From Streptomyces barkulensis (GTDB lineage: Bacteria; Actinomycetota; Actinomycetes; Streptomycetales; Streptomycetaceae), in contig NZ_PGSG01000025.1 in assembly GCF_002843305.1 (NCBI RefSeq), positions 124,001 through 188,000 of the forward strand: a DNA stretch of 64,000 nt, given 5' to 3'. Positions within the stretch are counted from its first letter, which is position 1. Each line of letters begins with the position of its first letter. The translations under genes and the position numbers were made by a program. This document shows positions 8,505 through 18,030 of the stretch, one piece after another. The notes under the pieces were generated by a model. That model searched no databases, had not been told where the DNA came from, and saw only the letters and a program-made list of their open reading frames with translations.

Positions 8505-9152
8505 ATGCGAACCGGTGAGCTGATGGACCGGGCCCGGCGGCTGACGGCCCGCGCGCGGGGCGGGCGGGCCGTGCTCGGCCTGGCGGGGCCGCCCGGCGCG
8601 GGCAAGTCCACCCTGGCCGAGGCCCTGGTGGCGGGGCTGTGCGGGCGGTACGGGGCGGACGCGGCGGCGTACGTCCCGCTGGACGGCTTCCACCTGTCCA
8701 ACGCCCAGCTCGACCGGCTGGGCCTGGCCGCCCGCAAGGGCTCGCCCCCCACCTTCGACGTCCACGGGTACGCCGCCCTGCTGCGGCGCCTGGTCCTGGA
8801 GCCGGACCACGACGTCTACGTGCCCGACTTCGACCGGACGCTGGACGAGCCGGTGGCGGCCCGCCATGTGGTGCGCCCCGGGGTCCGGCTGGTGGTGACG
8901 GAGGGGAACTACCTGGCCTGTGACCTGCCCGGCTGGCCGGACGCGCGCGGGTCGATCGACGAGCTGTGGTACGTGGAGGCGTCCGCGGAGGAGCGCCGCC
9001 GCAGGCTGGTGGAGCGGCAGACGGCCGGGGGCCGCACCGCGGGGGAGGCCCGGGAGTGGGTCCGGTCCAACGACATGCCCAACGCGGAGATCGTGGAGGC
9101 GTCGAGGACGTCGGCGTGTGTGAAGCTGTCGTTCCACTGGTCGGGACAGTGA
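8505..9152 (+). CDS. Nucleoside/nucleotide kinase family protein
   Basis: 215 aa from ATG 8505, with GAGGGGG about 17 bases upstream. A P-loop GPPGAGKS lies at residues 28-35, then a VPLDGFHLSN segment typical of the phosphoribulokinase/uridine kinase/pantothenate kinase group. A later basic helix (ERRRRLVERQ) fits the lid. Proteins of this size are usually annotated as nucleoside/nucleotide kinase family or fructose-transport-associated kinases and phosphorylate a small hydroxylated substrate with ATP. It lies alone between two tRNA-Lys genes and is followed by its own hairpin terminator. The substrate is unknown. Confidence 0.85.
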   Translation: MRTGELMDRARRLTARARGGRAVLGLAGPPGAGKSTLAEALVAGLCGRYGADAAAYVPLDGFHLSNAQLDRLGLAARKGSPPTFDVHGYAALLRRLVLEPDHDVYVPDFDRTLDEPVAARHVVRPGVRLVVTEGNYLACDLPGWPDARGSIDELWYVEASAEERRRRLVERQTAGGRTAGEAREWVRSNDMPNAEIVEASRTSACVKLSFHWSGQ

Positions 9153-9175
9153 CGGGACGCCGATGAGGAGAGAGA

Positions 9176-9214
9176 GGAGAAGGGCCCCTCGCGTGGTGCG
9201 AGGGGCCCTTCTCC
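9176..9214. terminator. Perfect 17-bp hairpin terminator
   Basis: Arms 9176-9192 and 9198-9214 are exact complements around a 5-base loop. It lies between the kinase gene and the convergent tRNA-Lys copy 2. Confidence 0.82.
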
Positions 9215-9219
9215 TGCTG

Positions 9220-9293
9220 TACGCCGCCAGGGACTCGAACCCCGGACCCGCTGATTAAGAGTCAGCTGCTCTAACCAACTGAGCTAGCGGCGC
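9220..9293 (-). tRNA. tRNA-Lys (anticodon CTT), copy 2
   Basis: Identical in all 74 positions to the copy at 8318-8391, with the same cloverleaf and CTT anticodon. A TAGTAT box lies about 60 bases upstream at 9353-9358 and may be its -10 element. Confidence 0.97.
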
Positions 9294-9513
9294 CTGCGGG
9301 CAGCGACTCCGGTGATCTCGTGGCGACCTGGCGGAGCGCGCTGTCGGCAACCATACTACCCGCTCCCCGCGGTGCTCCCGACCACGCGCCCGGCGCGGTC
9401 GGCGGCCGTACGCCGTCCCCGCACGGAACACCGGCCCCCGCCCGCTCTCCGGAACATGTCCGAGGGCGGACGGGAGGGCCGGGCGCGGCGGCGCGCCCCC
9501 GGAAGGGTCCTCC

Positions 9514-10318
<805 letters not shown>

Positions 10319-10329
<11 letters not shown>

Positions 10330-10969
10330 GACGACGCTCCAGGGCTCGGATGAGGAGGGAAGCCGGGTAGGCGATGAGGATGAAGGCGATACCGACGACG
10401 GTGATCGGCTCCAGGAACCGGAAGGTCTCGGAGCCGTAGGCGCGTGCCTCGCCGAGCATCTCGAAGGCGCCGATGATCGCGATCAGCGGCGAGTCCTTCA
10501 GCATGGCGATGACGTAGTTGCCCAGCGCGGGAACCACGCGGCGGATGGCCTGCGGCAGGATCACGGCCGTCCAGGTGCGCACCGGCGGCAGGCTGAGCGC
10601 GGTGGCCGCCTCCCACTGCCCCTTGGGCACACCGTCGATGCCGGCCCGGTAGACCTCGGCGGTGTAGGTCGAGTAGTGCAGGCCGAGGCCGATCACACCC
10701 GTCATCAGCGGGGACATGGCCGGCCCCCACTCGGGCACCACGTAGAAGAGGAAGAACAGCTGCACCAGCAGCGGGGTGTTGCGGATGAACTCGGTGACCG
10801 CGGTCACCGGCATGCGGACCCACGCCTTGGAGGAGCGCTGCGCGATGGCCCACACCAGACCGAGGGTGAAGGCCAGCAGGGACCCCAGCACCAGCGCCTG
10901 GAGGGTGACGAGCACCCCGTCCCAGAAGCGCGGCATGAAGTCGTCGACGACGTCCCAGTTCCAGTTCAC
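10319..10969 (-). CDS. ehuD: ABC transporter permease EhuD
   Basis: 216 aa with about five transmembrane segments and the binding-protein-dependent permease EAA loop (EAATALSLPPVRTWTAVILPQA pattern, Gly shifted). It is the HisM/GlnP type used by polar amino acid importers. It starts inside the stop of ehuC (ATGA, 4-base overlap at 10966-10969) and runs into ehuA. It probably forms the membrane channel together with EhuC. Assignment to EhuD rather than a generic amino acid permease rests on gene order and length. Confidence 0.9.
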
Positions 10970-11730
10970 TGATTACCCCCCGGGGTGCCCGCTCCGGCCG
11001 TCCCGGTGACGGGGTCGGCCGCCTTCGTCCGGCGGCGCAGACCGCCCAGCAGTCCGCCGCCCGGCGGCGGCGCCTGCCCGATCCCGGCCTTGGCCTTCCG
11101 CTCCACCAGCCGCATGCCGCGGGTGATGAGGAAGGCGAGGACGAAGTACATCACCAGCAGGAGCGTGTAGATCGGCGCGCTCTCGTTGGTGGTGAAGCGG
11201 ATCAGGTTCGCCGCGAAGGTCATGTCGGCCACGCTGATGACCGAGACCAGCGCGGTGCCCTTCAGCAGCTCGATGGCGAGGTTGTTGAAGGGCGGGACCA
11301 TCTCCGGCCACGCCTGGGGCAGCTCGATGCGCCGCAGCCGCTGCATACGGGTGAAGCTCAGCGCGATCCCCGCCTCGCGCTGGGCGGGGGAGACCGCGGC
11401 CAGCGCGCCGCGTACGACCTCCGAACCGTACGCGCCGTAGGTCAGGCCCAGCGCCAGAACACCCGCCCACATCGGGACGAGCTGCCAGCCGAAGGCGATC
11501 GGCAGCGCGAAGAACAGCCAGAACATGAACACCAGCGCCGAGGCTCCGCGGAAGATCTCGAAGTAGGCGCCGGACAGGAACCGGACGATCCACAGCGGGG
11601 AGGACCGCAGGATTCCGACGACGAAGGAGACGGCCGCGGCCAGCGCGGCGCTGTACACCGTCACCTGGATGGTGATCCAGATGCCGGGCAGCATGTAGGA
11701 CTCCCACAGGCCCCAGGTCATGATGCGCAC
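10966..11730 (-). CDS. ehuC: ABC transporter permease EhuC
   Basis: 254 aa, a HisM-type permease with five predicted membrane helices and an EAA loop around residues 140-160 (QREAGIALSFTRMQ, then LRRIELPQAW). It has a charged, Pro/Gly-rich C-terminal tail of about 35 residues. It overlaps the 3' end of ehuB by 13 bases and the start of ehuD by 4 bases. It is the second permease subunit of the importer. Confidence 0.9.
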   Translation of the reverse strand: MRIMTWGLWESYMLPGIWITIQVTVYSAALAAAVSFVVGILRSSPLWIVRFLSGAYFEIFRGASALVFMFWLFFALPIAFGWQLVPMWAGVLALGLTYGAYGSEVVRGALAAVSPAQREAGIALSFTRMQRLRRIELPQAWPEMVPPFNNLAIELLKGTALVSVISVADMTFAANLIRFTTNESAPIYTLLLVMYFVLAFLITRGMRLVERKAKAGIGQAPPPGGGLLGGLRRRTKAADPVTGTAGAGTPGGNQ

Positions 11731-12674
11731 AGCTCCTTCGCGGTCAGGTCGGTCATCTCGTCCTCGGAGAAACCGAAGGGCCGCATGATCTCCAGCAGCT
11801 CACCGCTCTCCTTGAGCTTGCGCAGCTCCCGGTTGAACGCGTCGCGCAGCACGGTGGCGCTGGGCCGGAAGGCGAAGCCGCCCGCGCCGATCGCCGGCTC
11901 GCCGTCCACCATGGGCTGGAAGGCCTCCGTGGCCTCGGCCCGGTTGCTGCCCTCCGTCACCTGGCGGACGGTCAGCGAGGTGCCGGCGAAGACGTCGGCC
12001 CGGCCCTGCTCGACGGCCGCCAGCCCGGCGACCTGGTCGGGCAGGATCAGCATCTCGCCGCGGGGGACGCCGGCCGCGACCGCGTAGTCGATCTCGGCGT
12101 ACGCGGTGCCGGTGGCCATCCTGGCGCCGGTGCGGACGATGTCCTCGTAATTGTTCAGCCCTTTCGGGTTGCCCTTGGGGACGATGAACGCGTCGAGCAT
12201 CACGTACTCGGGGTCGGCGAAGATCACCTGTTCGCAGCGCTGGGGGTTGATGTACATGCCCGCGGAGACCACATCGAACTGCTGCGAGCGGAGTCCCGGA
12301 ATCAGCGAACCGAACTCGGTCGGAACGGGGACGACGTTCTCCACACCCAGCCGATTGAAGATGACCTTCGCGATCTCCGGCGCCTCACCGGTCAACTCGC
12401 CCTGGTCGTTGATGTATCCGTAGGGGACCTCGCCGGCGATGCCCACCCGCACGGTGTTCTGCGCCCTGATGCGCTCCAGCAGGTTGCCCTCGCCGGCCTC
12501 CCCGGCGTCGGGCACCCGGCTGCATCCGGCCACTCCGATCGTGCCCGCCGCGCCCAGCGCGCCCAGGCCCGCCAGCATCGCGCGGCGGCTTATCCCCCGG
12601 ACGGGTCTCGTCCGGTTATCGAGGCCGTCGCCTGTACCTGATTTTCCTGTCTCGTTCCCTTGTGGTGGAGCCAT
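11718..12674 (-). CDS. ehuB: Substrate-binding lipoprotein EhuB
   Basis: 318 aa. It has a twin-arginine-like SRRAML at residues 29-34, a hydrophobic stretch and a lipobox ending VAGC with the lipidated Cys at 51, so it is probably a Tat-exported lipoprotein. The rest is a family 3 solute-binding domain (VRVGIAGEVPYGYIN, then the hinge region). The sequence resembles EhuB, the ectoine/hydroxyectoine binding protein. Binding of ectoine itself is inferred from homology only. It heads the operon, 133 bases from the divergent DUF3830 gene. The shared ACTACC-N4-TCAACGAA element lies 10 bases upstream of its start. Confidence 0.9.
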   Translation of the reverse strand: MAPPQGNETGKSGTGDGLDNRTRPVRGISRRAMLAGLGALGAAGTIGVAGCSRVPDAGEAGEGNLLERIRAQNTVRVGIAGEVPYGYINDQGELTGEAPEIAKVIFNRLGVENVVPVPTEFGSLIPGLRSQQFDVVSAGMYINPQRCEQVIFADPEYVMLDAFIVPKGNPKGLNNYEDIVRTGARMATGTAYAEIDYAVAAGVPRGEMLILPDQVAGLAAVEQGRADVFAGTSLTVRQVTEGSNRAEATEAFQPMVDGEPAIGAGGFAFRPSATVLRDAFNRELRKLKESGELLEIMRPFGFSEDEMTDLTAKELCAS

Positions 12675-12683
12675 GGGCGCGCC

Positions 12684-12705
12684 ACTACCCCGATCAACGA
12701 AAAAT
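12684..12705. promoter_or_regulatory. Shared operator-like element, site A
   Basis: ACTACC-N4-TCAACGAA, with the exact 6+8 bases and the same 4-base spacer as site B at 15978-15999. It lies in the ehuB/DUF3830 divergent region, next to an AT-rich TATTTT box on the minus strand that could be the ehuB -10. It is the likely binding site of an unidentified regulator. Confidence 0.6.
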
Positions 12706-12807
12706 ATGCCCGCCGTTTCCAGCCCTTGATGCGGCCGTTGCGGTGTTGACGGCCGGGCCCGGTCGCTGCGTCAGTATTGGGAGGGAAATCGACGGACAGG
12801 AGCCGAA

Positions 12808-13308
12808 ATGGCAGACCGTTTCATCGAAGTATCACTCGACAAGCGGGGGGTGAGCTGCACGGCGAGACTGCTCGACGACCGCGCGCCCATCACCTGCGAG
12901 GCGGTGTGGAACGCCCTTCCACTGGGCGGCGACGTCTACCACGCCAAGTACGCGCGCAACGAGATCTACACACTCCTGCCCACGTTCGCCCCGGCCGAGC
13001 CGCCGCTGGAGAACCCCACCATCACGCCCATCCCCGGCGACCTGTGCTACTTCACCTTCACCGACGTCCAGCTCGGCACCTCCTCCTACGGGTACGAGGC
13101 GGAGGCGGGGCACCGGGGCCGGCCGACCGTGGTGGACCTGGCCCTGTTCTACGAGCGCAACAACCTGCTGATCAACGGCGACGCCGGCTGGGTCCCCGGA
13201 ATCGTGTGGGGGGCGGTGGTGGACGGGCTGGACCGGATGGCCGACGCCTGCCAGGACCTGTGGCGGGCCGGGGCCCTGGGCGAGAGCCTCAGCTTCCGGC
13301 GGGCCTAG
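12808..13308 (+). CDS. DUF3830 family protein (cyclophilin-like fold)
   Basis: 166 aa from ATG 12808, with ACAGGAG upstream. Small single-domain proteins of DUF3830 are predicted to have a cyclophilin-like barrel, and genes for them often lie near ABC importers and amidohydrolases in actinobacteria and rhizobia. The sequence contains the family-like CEAVWNALPLGG and PGDLCYFTF segments. No catalytic residues are known. It is divergent from ehuB and convergent with the amidase gene, overlapping its 3' end by 20 bases. A role in handling the imported compound is an inference from context. Confidence 0.82.
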   Translation: MADRFIEVSLDKRGVSCTARLLDDRAPITCEAVWNALPLGGDVYHAKYARNEIYTLLPTFAPAEPPLENPTITPIPGDLCYFTFTDVQLGTSSYGYEAEAGHRGRPTVVDLALFYERNNLLINGDAGWVPGIVWGAVVDGLDRMADACQDLWRAGALGESLSFRRA

Positions 13309-14848
13309 GGACCGGGCCGGGCACGGCACCGGACGCGGAGCCGGAAGCAGAGCCGGGCGCGGCACCGGACGCGGAGCCGGACGCGAGCGCCGGGGGCGGC
13401 GGAACATCGGCGGCCCCCGCCTCGTACAGCGCGTGCGCGGCGCGCAGCACCAGCGCGTCCGCGTGCCGCGCGCCCACCAGTTGCACCCCGATCGGCAGCC
13501 CGCCGCCGTCCACCCCGCAGGGCAGGGACGCCGCGGGCTGCTGGGTCATGTTGAACGGGTAGGTGAACGGCGTCCATCCCGTCCAGCGGGTGTACGGCGA
13601 GCCCGGCGGCACCTCGCCGCCCAGTTCGAAGGCGGTGACCGGCAGCGTCGGGGTGACCAGCAGGTCGTACTCCGTGTGGAAGGCGCCCATCAGCCGGCCC
13701 ATCGACATCCGCACGTCCACCGACGCCAGGTAGTCCAGCGCGCTGCGGGCCGCGCCCTGCTCGCACACCTCCCGCAGGTCCGGGTCCAGCAGCGCGCGCC
13801 GCTCGGGGTCCAGGTGCTGGGTCACCCGGGCGGCGCCGCTGAACCACAGGGTGTGGAAGGCCTCCAGGCAGTCGGGCAGACCCGGGTCGCGCTCCTCCAC
13901 CCGTGCGCCCAGCCCCTCCAGCGCCTCCACGGCCCGCCGCACCGCGGCGGCGACCTCCCGGTCCACCTCCACCCGGCCGCCGAGGTCGGGGGAGTAGGCC
14001 ACCCGCAGGCCGGCGACCCCGCCGTCCAGGCCGTCGCGGAAGCTGCCCGGCACCGGCCCGAGCTGAGACCAGTCGCGGGCGTCCGGGCCGGTGATCACGT
14101 CCATCAGCAGCGCCGCGTCCCGCGCGTCGCGGGTCATCGGGCCGACGTGCGCGAGCGTCCCGTAGGCGCTGGCCGGGTACAGCGGCACCCGCCCGTACGT
14201 CGGCTTCAGCGCGAAGATCCCGCAGAAGGACGCCGGGATGCGCACCGAGCCGCCGCCGTCGGTGCCAAGGCTCAGCGGCCCGGCCCCCAGTGCCACCGCG
14301 GCCGCGCTGCCACCGCTGGAACCGCCCGCGGTGCGCCCCGGGGCGTACGGGTTCCCCGTCGCGCCGTGCCGCGGGCTGTCGGTGACGCCCTTCCAGCCGA
14401 ACTCCGGTGTCGTCGTCTTCCCCGTGAACACCGCCCCGTGCTCGCGCAGCCGCGCCACCGAGGGTGCGTCCTCGTCCCAGGGGCCGTCCGCGGAGACGGT
14501 CCACGAGCCGCGCAGCGTCGGTCCGCCGCGCAGCAGCAGGATGTCCTTCACCGACACCGGCACCCCGTCCAGCAGGCCGGCCGGCTCACCGCGCCGCCAC
14601 CGGCCGGCGGACTGCCGCGCCTGCTCCATCGCCGCCTCGGCGTCGAGCCGGACGAACGCGTTCACCACCGGCTGGATGTGCTCGGACCTCTCCAGCACGG
14701 CGCGGGCCACCTCCACGGGAGTGAACTCCCCGCGGGCGTAGCCCTTCACGAGCCGGGCGGCGGTCAGGCCCGTGAGGCCGCTCGGGTCCGCGGGTCCGTT
14801 CGGGTGGGTCAGGCCGGTGGGGCCGGCCGGTTCGGTGGTGCCGGTCAT
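13289..14848 (-). CDS. Amidase (amidase signature family)
   Basis: 519 aa from ATG 14848. It carries the amidase-signature catalytic triad: Lys101 (VSVKD), cis-Ser in GGSSGGS at 176-181, and the nucleophile Ser202 in GTDGGGSVRIP. It hydrolyses a carboxamide to acid plus ammonia or amine. The last about 35 residues are an Ala/Gly/Ser/Pro low-complexity tail that may be dispensable. Its start overlaps the stop of the dehydrogenase gene (ATGA). Its 3' end overlaps the convergent DUF3830 gene by 20 bases. The substrate is unknown; an amide from the imported compound is plausible. Confidence 0.9.
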   Translation of the reverse strand: MTGTTEPAGPTGLTHPNGPADPSGLTGLTAARLVKGYARGEFTPVEVARAVLERSEHIQPVVNAFVRLDAEAAMEQARQSAGRWRRGEPAGLLDGVPVSVKDILLLRGGPTLRGSWTVSADGPWDEDAPSVARLREHGAVFTGKTTTPEFGWKGVTDSPRHGATGNPYAPGRTAGGSSGGSAAAVALGAGPLSLGTDGGGSVRIPASFCGIFALKPTYGRVPLYPASAYGTLAHVGPMTRDARDAALLMDVITGPDARDWSQLGPVPGSFRDGLDGGVAGLRVAYSPDLGGRVEVDREVAAAVRRAVEALEGLGARVEERDPGLPDCLEAFHTLWFSGAARVTQHLDPERRALLDPDLREVCEQGAARSALDYLASVDVRMSMGRLMGAFHTEYDLLVTPTLPVTAFELGGEVPPGSPYTRWTGWTPFTYPFNMTQQPAASLPCGVDGGGLPIGVQLVGARHADALVLRAAHALYEAGAADVPPPPALASGSASGAAPGSASGSASGAVPGPVPRPAGS

Positions 14849-15849
14849 GGCGTGCTCCTGTCCGGGACGTAGCCGAGCTGTTTGTCCACGACGTTGAACA
14901 GGGGCTCGCCCGCCGTCCAACGGTCGAAGTTGTCGCAGAACTGCCGGGCGAGGTCGTCGCGCCAGCCGACGGTGTCGCCGCTCATGTGCGGCGACACCAG
15001 CAGGCCGGGGACGTCCCACAGCGGGCTGTCGGAGGGCAGCGGCTCGTCGGCGAAGACGTCCAGCGCCGCCGCCGCGATCCGGTGCGAGAGCAGTGCCTCG
15101 ACCAGGTCCTCCTGCACCACGTGGGCGCCGCGCCCGACGTTGACGAAACGGGCCGTCGGCTTCATCCGGGCGAAGGCGGCGGCGTCGAACATCCCGGTGG
15201 TCGACTCGGTCAGGGGCGCCGCGCACACGACCCAGTCGGCGGAGGGGAGGAGGGCGCCGAGCGCTCCGCCGGCGTGAATTCGGCCGAATTCCGGGTCCGC
15301 GGGCCGCTCCCTGCGCCCCACGAGTTCCACTTCGACACCCAGTGCCATAAGTGTTCGACCGATTGCCCGGCCGATGGGTCCCGAACCTACGACAATCGCG
15401 TGAGTTCCGGCCAGCCGCATTGTCTCCCGGTGCCGCCAGCGCCGCTGCCGCTGCAATTCCCAACTGCCGTGGAAATCCTTGGCCAAAGCCAGGACGAGAC
15501 CTGCCACGTATTCGGCGATGGGCCGGTCGAAGACCCCCCGCGCATTGGTGATCACCGTTTCCGAGGCGACCAGTTCCGGACAGCCCAGCAGCCGGTCGAC
15601 CCCGGCGCTCGCGGTGTGCACCCAGCCCGGCCGCGGGCCCGGACCGGGCCAGGCGCGGCGTACGGCGTCGGAGGTGAAGTCCCAGACCAGCAGCGCGTCC
15701 ACGGCCGGCAGCAGGGCGGCCAGCGAACCCTCGTCGGCGTACTCCACCCGGGCGCGCCCCGAGATGCGCTCCAGGTCCGGCGGATCGACGCCGGGAACGC
15801 CGAGGACACCGAGAGTGGGGACGCCGGCCGGAACAGTGGTTTCTGACAT
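14845..15849 (-). CDS. D-2-hydroxyacid dehydrogenase family protein
   Basis: 334 aa from ATG 15849. It has the D-isomer-specific 2-hydroxyacid dehydrogenase layout: an N-terminal substrate lobe, the NAD-binding GSGPIGRAIG loop, the Arg block VNVGRGAHV, Glu (DVFADEPLP) and His (SPHMSGD). It reduces a 2-oxoacid or oxidises a 2-hydroxyacid with NAD(P)H. No good ribosome site precedes ATG 15849; an in-frame start further upstream is possible but would run through the promoter region. It is the first gene of a two-gene operon with the amidase and is divergent from the maleate-isomerase-like gene. Confidence 0.87.
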   Translation of the reverse strand: MSETTVPAGVPTLGVLGVPGVDPPDLERISGRARVEYADEGSLAALLPAVDALLVWDFTSDAVRRAWPGPGPRPGWVHTASAGVDRLLGCPELVASETVITNARGVFDRPIAEYVAGLVLALAKDFHGSWELQRQRRWRHRETMRLAGTHAIVVGSGPIGRAIGRTLMALGVEVELVGRRERPADPEFGRIHAGGALGALLPSADWVVCAAPLTESTTGMFDAAAFARMKPTARFVNVGRGAHVVQEDLVEALLSHRIAAAALDVFADEPLPSDSPLWDVPGLLVSPHMSGDTVGWRDDLARQFCDNFDRWTAGEPLFNVVDKQLGYVPDRSTP

Positions 15850-15955
15850 GGGCGGAAAACCGTTTCGCAACGAGGGGGCAACGAGGAAGGAGAAGTATTG
15901 GGTCCGGCCCGAAGAGATCCGGAGCACCGTACGGACGCACGGATGGACGGAAGGA

Positions 15956-15985
15956 TTGACCACGGTAGGGACCTGTAACTACCTT
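15956..15985 (+). promoter_or_regulatory. Predicted promoter for the 16085 gene
   Basis: TTGACC at 15956-15961 and TACCTT at 15980-15985 are separated by 18 bases. The -10 box lies inside shared element site B, so a bound regulator would block polymerase. On the opposite strand, TTGACG within the element and TACCGT 18 bases on could serve the dehydrogenase gene. Confidence 0.5.
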
Positions 15986-15999
15986 CGTCAACGAAGGCA
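15978..15999. promoter_or_regulatory. Shared operator-like element, site B
   Basis: ACTACC-N4-TCAACGAA again, here extended into a perfect 7-2-7 palindrome (CCTTCGT-CA-ACGAAGG, 15982-15997). It lies between the divergent dehydrogenase and maleate-isomerase-like genes. Confidence 0.62.
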
Positions 16000-16084
16000 T
16001 CTGTCCCGGCGTCCCGGCTCTCTCGCGCCGGCTTTTCTCCCGTCAACGGCCCTTGGCCGCCCCTACCCTCTTCAAGGGGTGCTC

Positions 16085-17029
16085 ATGGATGTCTCGTTCC
16101 TCGGCGGTCCGCATCCGCAGCGCGGAGTCGGTGTCGTCGCCCCCTTCGACTTCGCACTCGACCGCGAACTGTGGCGGTGGATCCCCGACGACGTCTCCCT
16201 CCATCTGACCCGCACTCCGTTCGTCCCCGTCGAGGTGAGCCTGGACCTGGCCCGGCTCGTCAGCGAGCACGAGACGCTGCGGGAGGCCGTCCAGGCGCTG
16301 TGCGCGGTGGCGCCGGAAGTGGTGGCGTACGCCTGCACCTCCGGCTCCTTCGTGGGCGGCGCGGTCGGGGAGCGGGCCATGTGCGCGGCCATGGAGCTCT
16401 CCGGAGAGGTCCCCTCCCTCACCACCTCGGGCGCACTGCTGGAGGCGCTGGAGGAACTCGGCGCACGGCGGGTCGCCGTCGTCACCCCGTACACCAGGTC
16501 GGTGACCGACTCCCTGGAGGCCTTTCTGGGCGAGGCCGGGATCGAGGTCACCGGCCGCAGCTACCTGGGGCTGACGCGGGAGATCTGGCGGGTGCCGTAC
16601 CGGGACGTGGTGGACATGGCCCGCGAGGCCGTGGTGGACGCGCCCGACGCGCTGTTCATCAGCTGCACCAACCTGCCGACCTACGACGTGATTCCGCAGC
16701 TGGAGGCGGAGCTGCGGATGCCGGTGCTCTCCGCCAACCAGGTCACCGTCTGGTCGGCGCTGCGCCGCATCGGCAAGGAAGCGGTCGGCCCCTACCAGGC
16801 GCTGCTCGACCCCGTGGCCCGGCGCGGCCCGGCCTCCATGTCGTCCCTGCCGCCGGGGCCGCCCGTAACCCCGGACGGCGCGACGGAGTCGGGGAACCTC
16901 GCGGGACTGCCCGGGCCGTCGGCCGAGCGCGAGCCGGAGCCCGCGGTGGCCGGGGCCGAACCGGAGGCGGCCGAGGGCGTGGAGCCGCCGCCCTTTCCGG
17001 ACGACCTGGGCGGACTGCCGCCCCTGTGA
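16085..17029 (+). CDS. Maleate cis-trans isomerase / arylmalonate decarboxylase-like protein 1
   Basis: 314 aa from ATG 16085, with AAGGGGTG upstream. It belongs to the Asp/Glu racemase superfamily and has both catalytic cysteines of maleate isomerase: Cys84 (AYACTSGSF) and Cys194 (FISCTNL). Related proteins include EutA of ectoine-utilisation clusters. The last about 70 residues are a Pro/Glu-rich tail not needed for the fold. It may isomerise or decarboxylate a dicarboxylate or cyclic acid made from the imported compound; the actual reaction is not known. It probably begins an operon with the second paralogue and a flavin enzyme. Confidence 0.87.
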   Translation: MDVSFLGGPHPQRGVGVVAPFDFALDRELWRWIPDDVSLHLTRTPFVPVEVSLDLARLVSEHETLREAVQALCAVAPEVVAYACTSGSFVGGAVGERAMCAAMELSGEVPSLTTSGALLEALEELGARRVAVVTPYTRSVTDSLEAFLGEAGIEVTGRSYLGLTREIWRVPYRDVVDMAREAVVDAPDALFISCTNLPTYDVIPQLEAELRMPVLSANQVTVWSALRRIGKEAVGPYQALLDPVARRGPASMSSLPPGPPVTPDGATESGNLAGLPGPSAEREPEPAVAGAEPEAAEGVEPPPFPDDLGGLPPL

Positions 17030-17114
17030 CCCCGCGCCGCGGCGCCGCCGCCGCGGGAACGGCATCACCACCGAGGAAGAGACCGAGCAGGAGACCGAGG
17101 AAGAGGAGGACCGG

Positions 17115-17954
17115 ATGGACCGGACGGACGGGACGGACGGGACGGCCCGGATGGAGGACGCGGACCCGGCGGCAGACGCGGAACGGGCGGTCCGGACGGC
17201 GGACGTCGTCGGCTTCCTCTACCCCGGCCACTCCGCCGAGGACGAGTACCCCCGGCTGGAGGCGATCCTCGGCGGGGCCGCGGGCTCCGTCCGGCTGCCG
17301 CTGGTCCACACCGACATCGGCGAGGACGCGCACCGTGTGGACGCGCTGCTGGAGATGGGCTCCACCGCCCGCCTGTCGGCCGAGGTCGGCCGGCTGTGCG
17401 AGCACGGCGCGCAGGCGGTGGTGTGGGCCTGCACCAGCGCCAGCTTCGTCTTCGGCTGGGACGGGGCGCACGAGCAGGTGCGCGAGCTGTCCTCGGCCGC
17501 GGCGCTGCCCGCCTCCAGCACCTCCTTCGCCTTCGCCCACGCCGTACGGGCGCTGGGGGCCGAGCGGGTCGCCGTCGCCGCCACCTATCCCGATGACGTG
17601 GCCGAGCACTTCAGGGCCTTCCTCAAGGCGGCGGGCGCCGAGGTGGTGTCGGTGTGCGGCGCCGGGATCGTCACCGCCGCGGAGGTCGGCACCTGGGGCC
17701 GCGAGGAGGTGCTCGCGCTGGCCCGTGCGGGCGACCACCCGGACGCCCAGGCCGTACTGCTGCCCGACACCGCCCTGCACACCGCCGCCTGGCTCCCAGA
17801 GCTGGAGGCGGCGCTGGGCAAGCCGGTGCTCACCGCCAACCAGGTCACCGTCTGGGAGGGGCTGCGCCTGCTGGACCGCACGGTCTCCTGCCCGGCGCTG
17901 GGGGCGCTGTTCGACGGCCGGGCGCTCGCGGAGCCGCTGCTGTCGCGGGAATAA
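17115..17954 (+). CDS. Maleate isomerase-like protein 2 (one catalytic Cys replaced)
   Basis: 279 aa; AGGAAGAGGA precedes ATG 17115. It is clearly paralogous to the preceding gene (WACTSASF with Cys106; [11 protein letters not shown] near the C-terminus). The second catalytic cysteine is replaced: the segment reads LLPDTALHT, with Asp218 where gene 1 has Cys194. A one-Cys enzyme could be a decarboxylase-like or racemase-like variant, or a non-catalytic partner. The N-terminal 25 residues are repetitive and probably disordered, so a later start cannot be excluded. It is co-directional with its paralogue, with an 85-base gap. Confidence 0.85.
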   Translation: MDRTDGTDGTARMEDADPAADAERAVRTADVVGFLYPGHSAEDEYPRLEAILGGAAGSVRLPLVHTDIGEDAHRVDALLEMGSTARLSAEVGRLCEHGAQAVVWACTSASFVFGWDGAHEQVRELSSAAALPASSTSFAFAHAVRALGAERVAVAATYPDDVAEHFRAFLKAAGAEVVSVCGAGIVTAAEVGTWGREEVLALARAGDHPDAQAVLLPDTALHTAAWLPELEAALGKPVLTANQVTVWEGLRLLDRTVSCPALGALFDGRALAEPLLSRE

Positions 17955-18030
17955 ACGGGCGGTCCGTACGGGCTGTGCTCCTGCGGCGCGGACGTTCCGC
18001 GCCGCACGCACCACGAGGAGGCAGCCCGCG

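Noticed and set aside
8318..9293. Integrated element bounded by the two tRNA-Lys copies
   Set aside because: The 0.9-kb interval contains only a kinase gene and a terminator. There is no integrase, and the tRNAs are complete rather than partial att copies.
13289..16000. 903-codon frame joining the amidase to upstream sequence as a fusion protein
   Set aside because: Only the last 519 codons have conserved amidase sequence; the rest is a shadow of the dehydrogenase gene, and a proper ATGA start exists at 14848.
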